Shown here in pieces: positions 43,246-51,723 of a stretch of DNA of 64,000 bases; the stretch's first letter is position 1; every line of letters starts with the position of its first letter. Source of the stretch: an uncultured Lachnospiraceae bacterium (GTDB lineage: Bacteria; Bacillota; Clostridia; Lachnospirales; Lachnospiraceae); the NCBI GenBank assembly GCA_934293375.1, contig CAKQYS010000004.1:62001-126000 (forward strand), given 5' to 3'. The notes beneath the pieces are model-generated. The model did not search any database, was not told the origin of the DNA, and saw only the letters and a list, made by a program, of their open reading frames with translations. A program made the translations under genes and the position numbers.

Positions 43246-44597
43246 TATGCCTCGTGACCCTTTTCCTTTAGCTTATCGATCACCATATATACATACTTCT
43301 CACACAATACATCTGTTGCGGCTTCTACCATCACCCGGATCACAGGCTCTGTTCCACTCTCACGGATCAGAATGCGGCCTTCATCTCCCAGTTCCGATTC
43401 CACCTGTGCCACAACCGCCTGCACATCCGGATCTGCCTTCGCCGCCGGCTTACTCTTAACTTTCAGATTCACAAGCAGCTGCGGATAAATATGCAGACTG
43501 TTAAACAACTCTGACATCTTACGCTTACTGTCTAACATTACCTCCATCAGCATAAGAGATGTCAGCACACCATCTCCCGTTGTCGCATACTTACTGAAAA
43601 TAATATGACCCGACTGTTCTCCACCCAGAGCATAGCCATGTTCCATCATGCATTCAAACACATACTTATCTCCTACGGCAGTCTTCTCATAGGACAGTCC
43701 CTTACGGTCAAATGCCTTATACAATCCCAGATTTGACATGACGGTTGTAACGACTGTATTACCCGGAAGTTCTCCACGCTTTGCCAGATATCTTCCGCAT
43801 ATATACAAAATCTTGTCTCCATCTATGATCTCGCCCTTATCATCGACCGCCAGACATCTGTCAGCATCTCCATCATAGGCAAATCCAATATCCAGCTCTT
43901 TCTCGAGCACAAATTTCTGCAATGCTTCTATGTGTGTAGAACCACATCCGTTATTAATATTTGTTCCATCCGGTTCATTATGGATCACATATGTCTTTGC
44001 GCCGAGTGCCTCAAATACGGATTTCGCCACAATATATGCAGCACCATTTGCGCAATCCAATCCTACACGGACATTCTTAAATGGGCGTGTAGGCAGTGTC
44101 ATCAGATAGCCGATATAGCGGTTACGACCTGCAGTATAATCAACAGTCTTACCAATCTTATCACGCTTTGCAAGTGGTACCTCGCCCCATGTACCATCTA
44201 TATAAGCTTCTATCTTTGCCTCTACATCCGCCTCTAGCTTGTAGCCCTGACCATTAATGACCTTGATACCATTGTCATAGTATGGATTATGACTTGCAGA
44301 AATCATAATTCCACAGTCAAATTCATCTACCCGTACAATATAAGCTACCGAAGGAGTCGGTGTCACATGCATCAGATATACATCTGCACCCGATGCTGTA
44401 AGACCTGCCACCAGCGAATACTCAAACATATAACTTGATCTTCTGGTATCCTTACCGATTACAATCCTTGCTCTTCCATCCTCATGTTTCTGTCCGTAAT
44501 AATAGCCTAAAAAACGTCCAACCTGATAAGCATGCTCTACTGTCAGATTGACATTGGCTTCACCTCGGAACCCATCTGTCCCAAAATACTTTCCCAT
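43245..44597 (-). CDS. glmM: Phosphoglucosamine mutase
   Basis: This 450-residue phosphohexomutase converts glucosamine-6-phosphate to glucosamine-1-phosphate. It has the GlmM start KYFGTDGFRGEAN, the phosphoserine loop ISASHNPYYDNGIK (Ser about 100), the metal loop DGDADRCLAVD (about 240), the sugar loop GGEQSGHIIF (about 325) and the phosphate loop RESGTEPVIRVMVEA at the end. It acts directly after GlmS. It is the last gene before the terminator, and folE lies 56 bases upstream in the same direction. Confidence 0.97.
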   Translation of the reverse strand: MGKYFGTDGFRGEANVNLTVEHAYQVGRFLGYYYGQKHEDGRARIVIGKDTRRSSYMFEYSLVAGLTASGADVYLMHVTPTPSVAYIVRVDEFDCGIMISASHNPYYDNGIKVINGQGYKLEADVEAKIEAYIDGTWGEVPLAKRDKIGKTVDYTAGRNRYIGYLMTLPTRPFKNVRVGLDCANGAAYIVAKSVFEALGAKTYVIHNEPDGTNINNGCGSTHIEALQKFVLEKELDIGFAYDGDADRCLAVDDKGEIIDGDKILYICGRYLAKRGELPGNTVVTTVMSNLGLYKAFDRKGLSYEKTAVGDKYVFECMMEHGYALGGEQSGHIIFSKYATTGDGVLTSLMLMEVMLDSKRKMSELFNSLHIYPQLLVNLKVKSKPAAKADPDVQAVVAQVESELGDEGRILIRESGTEPVIRVMVEAATDVLCEKYVYMVIDKLKEKGHEA

Positions 44598-44653
44598 TTT
44601 CCAATCTCCATTTCCTTTTATTTTATTATTGTGTTTTCTACAACCTGTTCCTG

Positions 44654-45232
44654 TTATTTCATCATTGCCAGTCTTGCCTGCAATCCAGCATCCGTCAGGA
44701 ATCTCCCCCGTAATGTCTGCGTAGATGTTTTCGCGCCGGGCTTTTTAATGCCTCTGGCCGTCATACAACTATGACAGGCTTCAATCAAAACCGCCACATC
44801 TTCCGAACCTGTCGCCATCTGCATGATCTGTGCAATATCATTTCCAATTCTCTCCTGCAGCTGCAGACGCTTCGATGCCATTTCTGCAATTCTGGCAATT
44901 TTACTGAGTCCTAATACCTTATCCTTTGGAATATAAGCAACTGAAACTTTCATATCATACATCAATGCCATATGGTGTTCACAGTAACTGAACACATCGA
45001 TGTCCTTGACAAATACAATGTCCTGCGTCTTCTCCGGATCACAAATAGAAAAGCTCTTGCCATACATCCGGGCAATGTCTTCATTGCTATACCGGATCCC
45101 CTCGAACACCTCTGCATACATTCTCGCTACTCTGTCCGGTGTCTCTATAAGACCTTCCCGGTCCGGATCTTCTCCTAACGCCTCCAATATGCCTCTGATA
45201 TGAAATTTTATCGCTTCCTGATCAATCGCCAT
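44654..45232 (-). CDS. folE: GTP cyclohydrolase I
   Basis: From the ATG at 45232 (AAGGA 6 bases upstream) this is a 192-residue type I enzyme that opens GTP to 7,8-dihydroneopterin triphosphate for folate. Zinc ligands are visible in YCEHHMALMYDMKVSVAYIP and in EACHSCMTARGIKKPGA. GLSKIARIAEMASKRLQLQER is the conserved active-site helix. Other folate genes are not adjacent. It may share a transcript with glmM. Confidence 0.96.
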   Translation of the reverse strand: MAIDQEAIKFHIRGILEALGEDPDREGLIETPDRVARMYAEVFEGIRYSNEDIARMYGKSFSICDPEKTQDIVFVKDIDVFSYCEHHMALMYDMKVSVAYIPKDKVLGLSKIARIAEMASKRLQLQERIGNDIAQIMQMATGSEDVAVLIEACHSCMTARGIKKPGAKTSTQTLRGRFLTDAGLQARLAMMK

Positions 45233-45314
45233 TTCTCGTCCTTCCATCTAATTATATGTCTCTCTATGCACGCAAAGACCGATTTCCCTGTAGATCGTTT
45301 TGTTCCCATACAAC

Positions 45315-45338
45315 ACAAGCCCCGCAATGCGGAGCTTA
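45315..45338 (-). terminator. Probable terminator after thrC
   Basis: AAGCTCCGC and GCGGGGCTT (minus strand) form a short stem with a small ATT loop, followed by a T/G-rich tail rather than a pure T-run. It is 18 bases beyond the thrC stop. Confidence 0.55.
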
Positions 45339-45355
45339 TGATCTGCCTCATAACA

Positions 45356-46843
45356 TTACAGCTTCAGGATATTACGCACTGCAGCTTCCATTTCTGACTT
45401 ATCACATACTGTATCATGCAATACAGGAGCGGTTCTGATATCCTCAATTGCCTGTGGTATCTTCACGCCTGACAGCTTGTTAAGTTCATCCACGAGTTCA
45501 AAATCAGACTGTGACGCATACTTCGGGTCGATCGCCTCCATCACACTCCGCGTAAACTTGTATGGACTTGCTGTAGATGCAATCACTGTCGGTGTCTGAT
45601 CCTTTGTCGCATCCACATACTTCTGATAAACGGTAGCTGCTACTGCTGTATGCGTATCCATAATATAATGATCAGATTCGTATATCCGCTTGATCGTTTC
45701 AGCAGTCTCTTTCTCACTTGCGTAATTGCCGTAAAATGCAGCAAGCTTCTCTTTCATATCTGCTGTAATCTCATACCGGCCCTCTGTCACAAGCTGATTC
45801 ATCAAGGCTGCATTCTTCTCTGAATCCTCACCTGCAATCTCATAGATCAATCTCTCAAGATTACTTGAGATCAGAATATCCATGGATGGAGAAGATGTAA
45901 GAATAAAGTCACGGTTCTTATCATAGATACCTGTTTCAAAGAAATCATATAATACTTTGTTCTCATTCGATGCACAGATGAACTTCGCAACCGGAAGTCC
46001 CATCTTCTTTGCATAGTATGCAGCCAGAATATTACCGAAGTTACCTGTCGGAACTACCACATTGATTGGATCCCCGGCCTTGATCGTACCATCTGCGATC
46101 AGTCTTGTATATGCATATACATAATATACCATCTGCGGAACCAGACGTCCGATATTGATAGAATTCGCAGAGGAGAACTGGTATCCGGCCTCATCCATCA
46201 CCTGTGCTAATGTCTCATCACTAAACATCTTCTTAACACCTGTCTGGGCATCATCAAAGTTTCCGATAATACCAACTACCGATGTGTTATCTCCACGCTG
46301 TGTCACCATCTGCTTCTCCTGAATCGGGCTCACACCGTGCTTCGGATAAAACACAATGATCTTTGTGCCGGGCACATCTGCAAATCCTGCCAACGCCGCC
46401 TTACCGGTATCACCGGATGTTGCTGTCAAAATCACAATATCATTTTTTACCTGATTCTTCTTGGCAGAAGTCACTAAAAGATATGGGAGGATGGAAAGTG
46501 CCATATCCTTGAACGCAATCGTAGATCCGTGGAACAGTTCCAGATAGTGCGCTCCGGCCTTTGTTACTAACGGTGCGATCACATCTGTGTCAAACTTCTT
46601 ATCATATGCACCATTGATACAATGCTTCAGCTCCTCTTCTGTGAAATCCGAAAACATCAGTTTCATGACCTCGTATGCCACCTGCTGATAATTCATCCCG
46701 GATAATGCTTCTAAGGACACATCCAAAGCCGGAATATGATCCGGAACAAATAATCCACCGTTTTGTGCAAGTCCTTTCAAAATAGCCTGTGAAGCTGTTG
46801 CTGTCTCGCTGCTGTTTCTTGTGCTCTTGTATATAACGCTCAT
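45356..46843 (-). CDS. thrC: Threonine synthase
   Basis: This 495-residue PLP enzyme makes threonine from O-phosphohomoserine. It begins with YKSTRNSSETATASQAILKGLAQNGGLFVPD. The PLP lysine is in HGSTIAFKDMALSILPYLL (about 113) and the phosphate-binding ATSGDTGKAALAGF follows. PTGNFGNILAAYYAKKMGLPVAKFICASNENKVL completes the active site. The long form with an N-terminal domain is the fungal/proteobacterial type II also seen in Clostridia. No T-box leader was recognised in the 150-base gap upstream. Confidence 0.96.
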   Translation of the reverse strand: MSVIYKSTRNSSETATASQAILKGLAQNGGLFVPDHIPALDVSLEALSGMNYQQVAYEVMKLMFSDFTEEELKHCINGAYDKKFDTDVIAPLVTKAGAHYLELFHGSTIAFKDMALSILPYLLVTSAKKNQVKNDIVILTATSGDTGKAALAGFADVPGTKIIVFYPKHGVSPIQEKQMVTQRGDNTSVVGIIGNFDDAQTGVKKMFSDETLAQVMDEAGYQFSSANSINIGRLVPQMVYYVYAYTRLIADGTIKAGDPINVVVPTGNFGNILAAYYAKKMGLPVAKFICASNENKVLYDFFETGIYDKNRDFILTSSPSMDILISSNLERLIYEIAGEDSEKNAALMNQLVTEGRYEITADMKEKLAAFYGNYASEKETAETIKRIYESDHYIMDTHTAVAATVYQKYVDATKDQTPTVIASTASPYKFTRSVMEAIDPKYASQSDFELVDELNKLSGVKIPQAIEDIRTAPVLHDTVCDKSEMEAAVRNILKL

Positions 46844-46997
46844 GTTCTATCCTCTCCTATTATCTTTCTCTGATGTATATATGATTTCAAGCCTTATAAA
46901 GACTGAAATACTTCACATCACACTTGCCAGTATCGTATCATAAATCCTTTCGATTGTAAATGCCATTCAGGGAATTTCATGCTTTCTATATAGAATA

Positions 46998-47033
46998 AAA
47001 AGGTCTGAAACCTTGTACTGTTTCAGACCTTCT
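46998..47033 (-). terminator. Terminator after the 3D-domain gene
   Basis: AAGGTCTGAAAC and GTTTCAGACCTT surround a short loop; on the minus strand it is followed by TTTTTATTC. It is 10 bases past the stop of the 3D protein. Confidence 0.85.
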
Positions 47034-47042
47034 TCTCTTCAT

Positions 47043-47774
47043 TTATTTATGATAGCTATATACCTTCATCTTCTTGCGTCCAAACTGCAATGCCGCCTTA
47101 TGGGAAGAAAAGAATACATCAATGCGATTTCCCTTGATCGCACCACCACGATCTTCCACTGTATAAACCTTGCCATCAATCACCAGTTGTGTTCCAAATG
47201 CAAACTGTTTGCTTGCTGCAACAGTATGATTCGCCTTTGCAATCTTTCCACTGGCCGTCTTACCTGTTGTCTTACCGCAGCACTTCTTGCATGCACAGTA
47301 GGCAGTAACCGTAAATGTACCTAAATAATCTCCATATTCACTCTCATTTGCCATCTTCGCTGCAGATGTCTTCGTGCCGGTCGCCAATGCCGTATCCTTC
47401 CGGCTCGCAGCCAGTTTCTTTGCAGCCATCTCATCCTTACGCCTCTTCTCAGCCGACAGAGCCTTATCTTCTGCCACCTTCTCTGCACCCTCTAATCTGG
47501 CAAGCTCCATATAATCCGCATACTTTTCTGCAATCTCACTATAAGATGCCTTACACACCGTATCCAATGTATCTGTGATACCATCCTGTGCACTTACTGT
47601 AATACCCTTGTACGAAAACTGCGGTGCCCGATTTTCCTGCCCTACGCAGATCAATGTTGATGCGCATAGAGAAAACGCAACCAGTGATACGCCAACACGC
47701 TTAATATGCTTTTGTATATTATTCGCTATATTCTGTTGTGAACAATCCTGATCCTGTACCCGGAATCTTCTCAT
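47043..47774 (-). CDS. Secreted 3D-domain wall protein
   Basis: This 243-residue protein has a membrane/signal segment (about 27-46), a helical coiled region (about 75-125) and a C-terminal 3D domain (about 150-240). The domain has the three conserved aspartates (VEDRGGAIKGNRIDVFF region) and the family start FTVTAYCACKKCCGKTTGKTASG. 3D domains occur in lytic transglycosylase-like proteins (MltA, YabE, YuiC) that act on peptidoglycan. The coiled stretch between anchor and enzyme resembles that of resuscitation-factor relatives. It is a single-gene unit with its own promoter, operator and terminator. Confidence 0.9.
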   Translation of the reverse strand: MRRFRVQDQDCSQQNIANNIQKHIKRVGVSLVAFSLCASTLICVGQENRAPQFSYKGITVSAQDGITDTLDTVCKASYSEIAEKYADYMELARLEGAEKVAEDKALSAEKRRKDEMAAKKLAASRKDTALATGTKTSAAKMANESEYGDYLGTFTVTAYCACKKCCGKTTGKTASGKIAKANHTVAASKQFAFGTQLVIDGKVYTVEDRGGAIKGNRIDVFFSSHKAALQFGRKKMKVYSYHK

Positions 47775-47813
47775 TGCTCAATTCACCTTTCCATACTTGA
47801 TTTATTACAAAAA

Positions 47814-47866
47814 TGTTACATCTGTAACATATCGCTATTATAATTCATAAGCATGCAAAAGGTCAA
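47814..47866 (-). promoter_or_regulatory. Promoter and operator of the 3D-domain gene
   Basis: On the minus strand TTGACC (47866-47861) and TATAAT (47842-47837) are 18 bases apart. A 16-base dyad TGTTACATCTGTAACA (47814-47829) lies at the predicted transcription start, a position where a bound protein would repress. The regulator is unknown. Confidence 0.6.
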
Positions 47867-48131
47867 GGGAATTATGCACTTTTCATACATTTATACATGA
47901 TTTTTGCCATCTTGTACTGTTTACAATGTATATTTTGTATATTATTTAATGCATTTTACAGAATTTTATTGTCAAATATTTATTTCTATTTTTTATCTTG
48001 TTGTTCATGTTTTGTCTATTATAACATATTGCAAAGTATTAAAATGATGTAACATTTTAGATGTTGCCAAGTTTCCCATTCCCGTGTACACTAGGATTAG
48101 AACAAATAAAGGAAAGCATTGTGAGGGAACC
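47867..48131. other. AT-rich control region between the 3D and AP2-like genes
   Basis: The region is very AT-rich and holds no gene. It should contain the promoter of the plus-strand AP2-like gene, but several TATAAT-like boxes compete and no single choice is convincing. Confidence 0.45.
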
Positions 48132-48929
48132 ATGCGTCAGCCGGGTGTATATCAGACAACCAGAAAAGACAATTCCATATATTATCGTGCCTCGATCACT
48201 TTTCGCGGCAGACATATCAGCTTGGGCAGTTATGACGCGCAGGAGGATGCCGGAAATGCATATCAGACAGCACAGGATATTCTCATAAACAACTGCTATG
48301 AAATTTGCGATTTTGCCAGATGCAGCTCGCTTCCTTTAGATAAATTTGTAATTCTTGTGAATTTCAGAGATTCCGGAATTTATTTCAAGACCCCGATCTA
48401 TCTATATCCGCATCATTTTGAATACTATCTGTCCAAAGACTGTGTCCTGTTATTTGACAGAGATGATCTGTTTTTCTATGCAGGACATAAAATAATGCAG
48501 CGTGGAAACCGCTTATTTTATTGTGATTATGGCAGTCAGTATGGTCTGCTTTTACGATATGGTCTCAAAAGCTATGCTGTTGCCGGACGTGATTATCGTT
48601 TTGTCAATGGCAATGCACATGATCTGCGCTATGCCAATATTCAGGCGATCAACATCTATACCGGTGTACAGAAATGTCTGACAGATACAACACCCAGGTA
48701 TAAAGTATCGATCCATGTCAATGGCAATTATCAGGTAGGAATATACAATGACGAAGAAACAGCTGCCATTGCATACAACAAGGCAGCTGATATCCTCAAC
48801 CGGAATGGTATTCCAAAACAATATATCAGAAATTACATTACCAGTCTGTCTGAGCAGGATTACAAGACCCGCTATCACGAGATTGAAGTTTCAAAACGGT
48901 TGTATTCCGTCAAACCTGTCAATCCTTAA
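48132..48929 (+). CDS. AP2-like / degenerate HNH-type protein
   Basis: From the ATG at 48132 (GAGGG 4 bases upstream) this is a 265-residue protein. Residues about 15-55 (YYRASITFRGRHISLGSYDAQEDAGNAY) and about 188-228 (YKVSIHVNGNYQVGIYNDEETAAIAYNKAADIL) look like AP2 DNA-binding domains, three strands then a helix. The middle part contains RFVNGNAHDLRYANIQAIN, which resembles the end of HNH homing endonucleases (HxNGNxxDNRxxNL). The histidine and asparagine expected for catalysis are not both kept. It could be a domesticated homing-endonuclease-like DNA-binding protein. It stands alone and overlaps the end of the large VWA gene by 11 bases. Confidence 0.75.
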   Translation: MRQPGVYQTTRKDNSIYYRASITFRGRHISLGSYDAQEDAGNAYQTAQDILINNCYEICDFARCSSLPLDKFVILVNFRDSGIYFKTPIYLYPHHFEYYLSKDCVLLFDRDDLFFYAGHKIMQRGNRLFYCDYGSQYGLLLRYGLKSYAVAGRDYRFVNGNAHDLRYANIQAINIYTGVQKCLTDTTPRYKVSIHVNGNYQVGIYNDEETAAIAYNKAADILNRNGIPKQYIRNYITSLSEQDYKTRYHEIEVSKRLYSVKPVNP

Positions 48930-51708
48930 CAGCAGTCTGTCTGTGTTTATTTCTTTCCTGCTGCCGTTTCAGCAATGCATTTGTATCTAATGTCTTTGGT
49001 GGTTCTTTTGTCTTCTTTTCCGAATTCTTTTTTTGCGGCATATGCTTCTTTTTCTGAGGCTTCTCCCGTCCGGCTGTCTGTTCAGACATCTTCACTCTGC
49101 GTTGCGGCTTTTCAGCTGCAATTTTCGTCTCTACTTCAATCTGCCGCCTTGGCCATTTCAGCTTTGCTAAAAGGTCTAGATTCAATCTCCGCTCCACTAC
49201 ATCCAACATAAAAAGCACAAGTGCAGACAACACAAGCAGAGTGCCAATATTCACCTTTGCCTTCACTGTATGTTCCATCGGCAGGAACACAACATCATTC
49301 ATTGTCAATTCATGTCCGCCCACCAGTGTCGTAAGCTTTGATAACGAATCCGTACTGGAGCTGAACCGGTACTCCGCAGAATATTGCATAGCGGTCGCTG
49401 TATTTACACTCTTTACCGTCTCATCTCCTGATGCGTTTTTCAATGCTATATTGTACACACCTACTTCATCTGTTGTTATTTCCGCCTTATAGGTTCCCGG
49501 TGTCACCGGATCAAATTCCAGCTGTACGGTATTTCCCTTTTCATCGGTACATACACCGGTGATCTTGGTATTTGCATCATAATCCTTTGTCGTATACTCA
49601 ATATAAGCCGTACTGCCTTCCTGCTTCACACTCAGGGAATCATCTCCCAGATCCGTCTTCGTAATGCTGTAATCCAGTATTCCCTTCCAGAATTCTACAT
49701 AGCGGTCCCATGTCGTAAAATTGCCTGACCACTCACCTGTCACATCACTGTTCCATGCAATACATTTACCAAGGCCATACTGCCATTCCGAAAGAACCGG
49801 ATCCTCCTTCGGACTTGCCAGCACCGTGGTTGCAGTCGGTTTTGCCGTCGCTGCGATATAGCCCTTCAAGGTTGGAAATCCATCAGCAAAATTCCGTATC
49901 ATATCATTATTCGCAGCAATCACAGGCGTAAATTCTTCATTGATCAGGTACTCCTTTGTAGCAATGAAAACCTCTTTTGCAAAAATCCTCGGAAGTCCCT
50001 GTGAGATATCTGTATAATAATACCGCCCATTGCATGCCTCTGCCAGCGAGGACATCAACTGCACATTTGCACCTTCTCCAACAGCTACTGTGGAAAGTGT
50101 AATGTTATTGTCATTGATCTTGCTGATCAGATCTTCGTAATCGTTATAGGTATCTTCTCCATCTGTCAGAAGGATCACATGCTTGATCTGTGCATCTGAC
50201 TGTGCAATTGATGACACTGCCTGCTCCACAGCAGGATAGATATTGGTACCGCCTCCTATCTCAATACTTCCGATCTTTTGCGTGATCTCATCTATATGAT
50301 CTGCCGCCTGCGGATCCACAACCCATGTATACATATCATCAAATGCCAATACACCGATCCGGTCTGTCTTTCGCAGACTCTCTAATGCCTTGATCGCAGC
50401 TGCCTTTGCCAGATCCAGACTGGTAGCTGCCGATCCTTCCGCCGTCATAGACATACTGCCGGAATGATCGATCACCAGATCTATTTCCATTTTCGGAATC
50501 TGTCGTTCTCCTTCCAGATCCACATTCACAGGTAACACTTCTTCCAGTGGAGTTCCCCGATAATTTCCTAATGCATAGCTGTTATCTCCACCCGTCACGA
50601 TCAGACCACCCGCATAGTCTTTCACATATCCTTTGATATTGTTTACAAACCCTTCCTTCAGATCATCATAGTACACATTCAGTAACACGATCGTCTTATA
50701 TTCCAACATCTGATTCAGGTCAGCCGGCACACCGGTCGGTGTTACCATATCATATAACACACCTGCAGCCTGAAGCATTTTTTCAAATGCAGCGCCTTCT
50801 CCCTTTTGTCCCTCCACAACCAGTATCCTTGCCTTGGACTCAATCTGGGCATATGTGGAATATTCATTATTCACGGTCAGTGTATCATGTGAGGCCTTGA
50901 CTTCAACCCGGTAACTTCTAAATCCGTCACTATCTGCCGTGTCATAGAACACAAATTGATTCTCACCTGCCGTCAGATAGACATCCTCTGTTCCCTTCAT
51001 CGTCCTGCCTGAATATAAGGACACTGTAGCATCTGTATCCACATTACTGACTACATTTACCGTGATAGCATACTGGTCTCCTTCTCTGATCGTATCGGGA
51101 ACCGTAAGATTGTCCACATATACCTCTTCTCCAATCTCCCATTCCATCGGTATCACAGCAAGCTCTACATTCTGCGTCTGCAAAGCGGAAGACATATTCA
51201 GCATGCTTCCTTCATTTTCCTGTCCATCAGAAATCAACACAATGCGCTTAGCAGTATCATCCGGGAACAAGGACAGTGCAGCAGTAATCGCATTCTCTAC
51301 ATTGGTCGCCGTTGTCACCGGATGCGTTCCAAGCTCTGTAAAAATCCGTTGATCCGTGACAAACTGTTCGACTTTACTGTCCGCACCAAATGCGACAACA
51401 CCCATCCGGTTCTTGTCTGGCATGTCGGAGATGGTCTTTGCGAGATAGTTCTGTATTTCTTCCTGATGTGCTTTCATACTATCCGATACATCCACAAGAA
51501 ATATCGTAGTCGTAATATCCTTATGTTTATCCACGCTGATTCCTGACATGGCTAATATCAGCAAGACAGCCACCAGGCATCGCAAGATCGTATATTTATT
51601 TTTACGCCTTTGATTTGACATTCTCAATCCTTTTGCGATCCAGATGACAACCAGAATCACAATCGGAATCATTATCAAAAAATAAGGTCTTTCAAATGCA
51701 ATTCGCAT
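48919..51708 (-). CDS. Large membrane protein with two VWA domains and a GATase1-like domain
   Basis: This 929-residue protein has two N-terminal membrane helices (about 10-25, 42-57). A first VWA domain starts with FLVDVSDSMK (MIDAS D73, S75, S77), followed by a beta-rich domain and a glutamine amidotransferase-like segment (ILVVEGQKGEGAAFEKML, then GGLIVTGGDNSYALGNYRG). A second VWA domain has DHSGSMS near residue 410 and LTDGEDTYND. A membrane helix (about 830-850) and a Lys/Gln-rich cytoplasmic tail end it. Both MIDAS motifs are complete, so both should bind metal and a protein ligand. It is the last gene of the ten-gene run. Confidence 0.88.
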   Translation of the reverse strand: MRIAFERPYFLIMIPIVILVVIWIAKGLRMSNQRRKNKYTILRCLVAVLLILAMSGISVDKHKDITTTIFLVDVSDSMKAHQEEIQNYLAKTISDMPDKNRMGVVAFGADSKVEQFVTDQRIFTELGTHPVTTATNVENAITAALSLFPDDTAKRIVLISDGQENEGSMLNMSSALQTQNVELAVIPMEWEIGEEVYVDNLTVPDTIREGDQYAITVNVVSNVDTDATVSLYSGRTMKGTEDVYLTAGENQFVFYDTADSDGFRSYRVEVKASHDTLTVNNEYSTYAQIESKARILVVEGQKGEGAAFEKMLQAAGVLYDMVTPTGVPADLNQMLEYKTIVLLNVYYDDLKEGFVNNIKGYVKDYAGGLIVTGGDNSYALGNYRGTPLEEVLPVNVDLEGERQIPKMEIDLVIDHSGSMSMTAEGSAATSLDLAKAAAIKALESLRKTDRIGVLAFDDMYTWVVDPQAADHIDEITQKIGSIEIGGGTNIYPAVEQAVSSIAQSDAQIKHVILLTDGEDTYNDYEDLISKINDNNITLSTVAVGEGANVQLMSSLAEACNGRYYYTDISQGLPRIFAKEVFIATKEYLINEEFTPVIAANNDMIRNFADGFPTLKGYIAATAKPTATTVLASPKEDPVLSEWQYGLGKCIAWNSDVTGEWSGNFTTWDRYVEFWKGILDYSITKTDLGDDSLSVKQEGSTAYIEYTTKDYDANTKITGVCTDEKGNTVQLEFDPVTPGTYKAEITTDEVGVYNIALKNASGDETVKSVNTATAMQYSAEYRFSSSTDSLSKLTTLVGGHELTMNDVVFLPMEHTVKAKVNIGTLLVLSALVLFMLDVVERRLNLDLLAKLKWPRRQIEVETKIAAEKPQRRVKMSEQTAGREKPQKKKHMPQKKNSEKKTKEPPKTLDTNALLKRQQERNKHRQTAVKD

Positions 51709-51723
51709 AAATCTCTCCCCGGC

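Noticed and set aside
46844..46997. Possible T-box or riboswitch before thrC
   Set aside because: The gap is only about 150 bases and lacks a T-box sequence or antiterminator pair.
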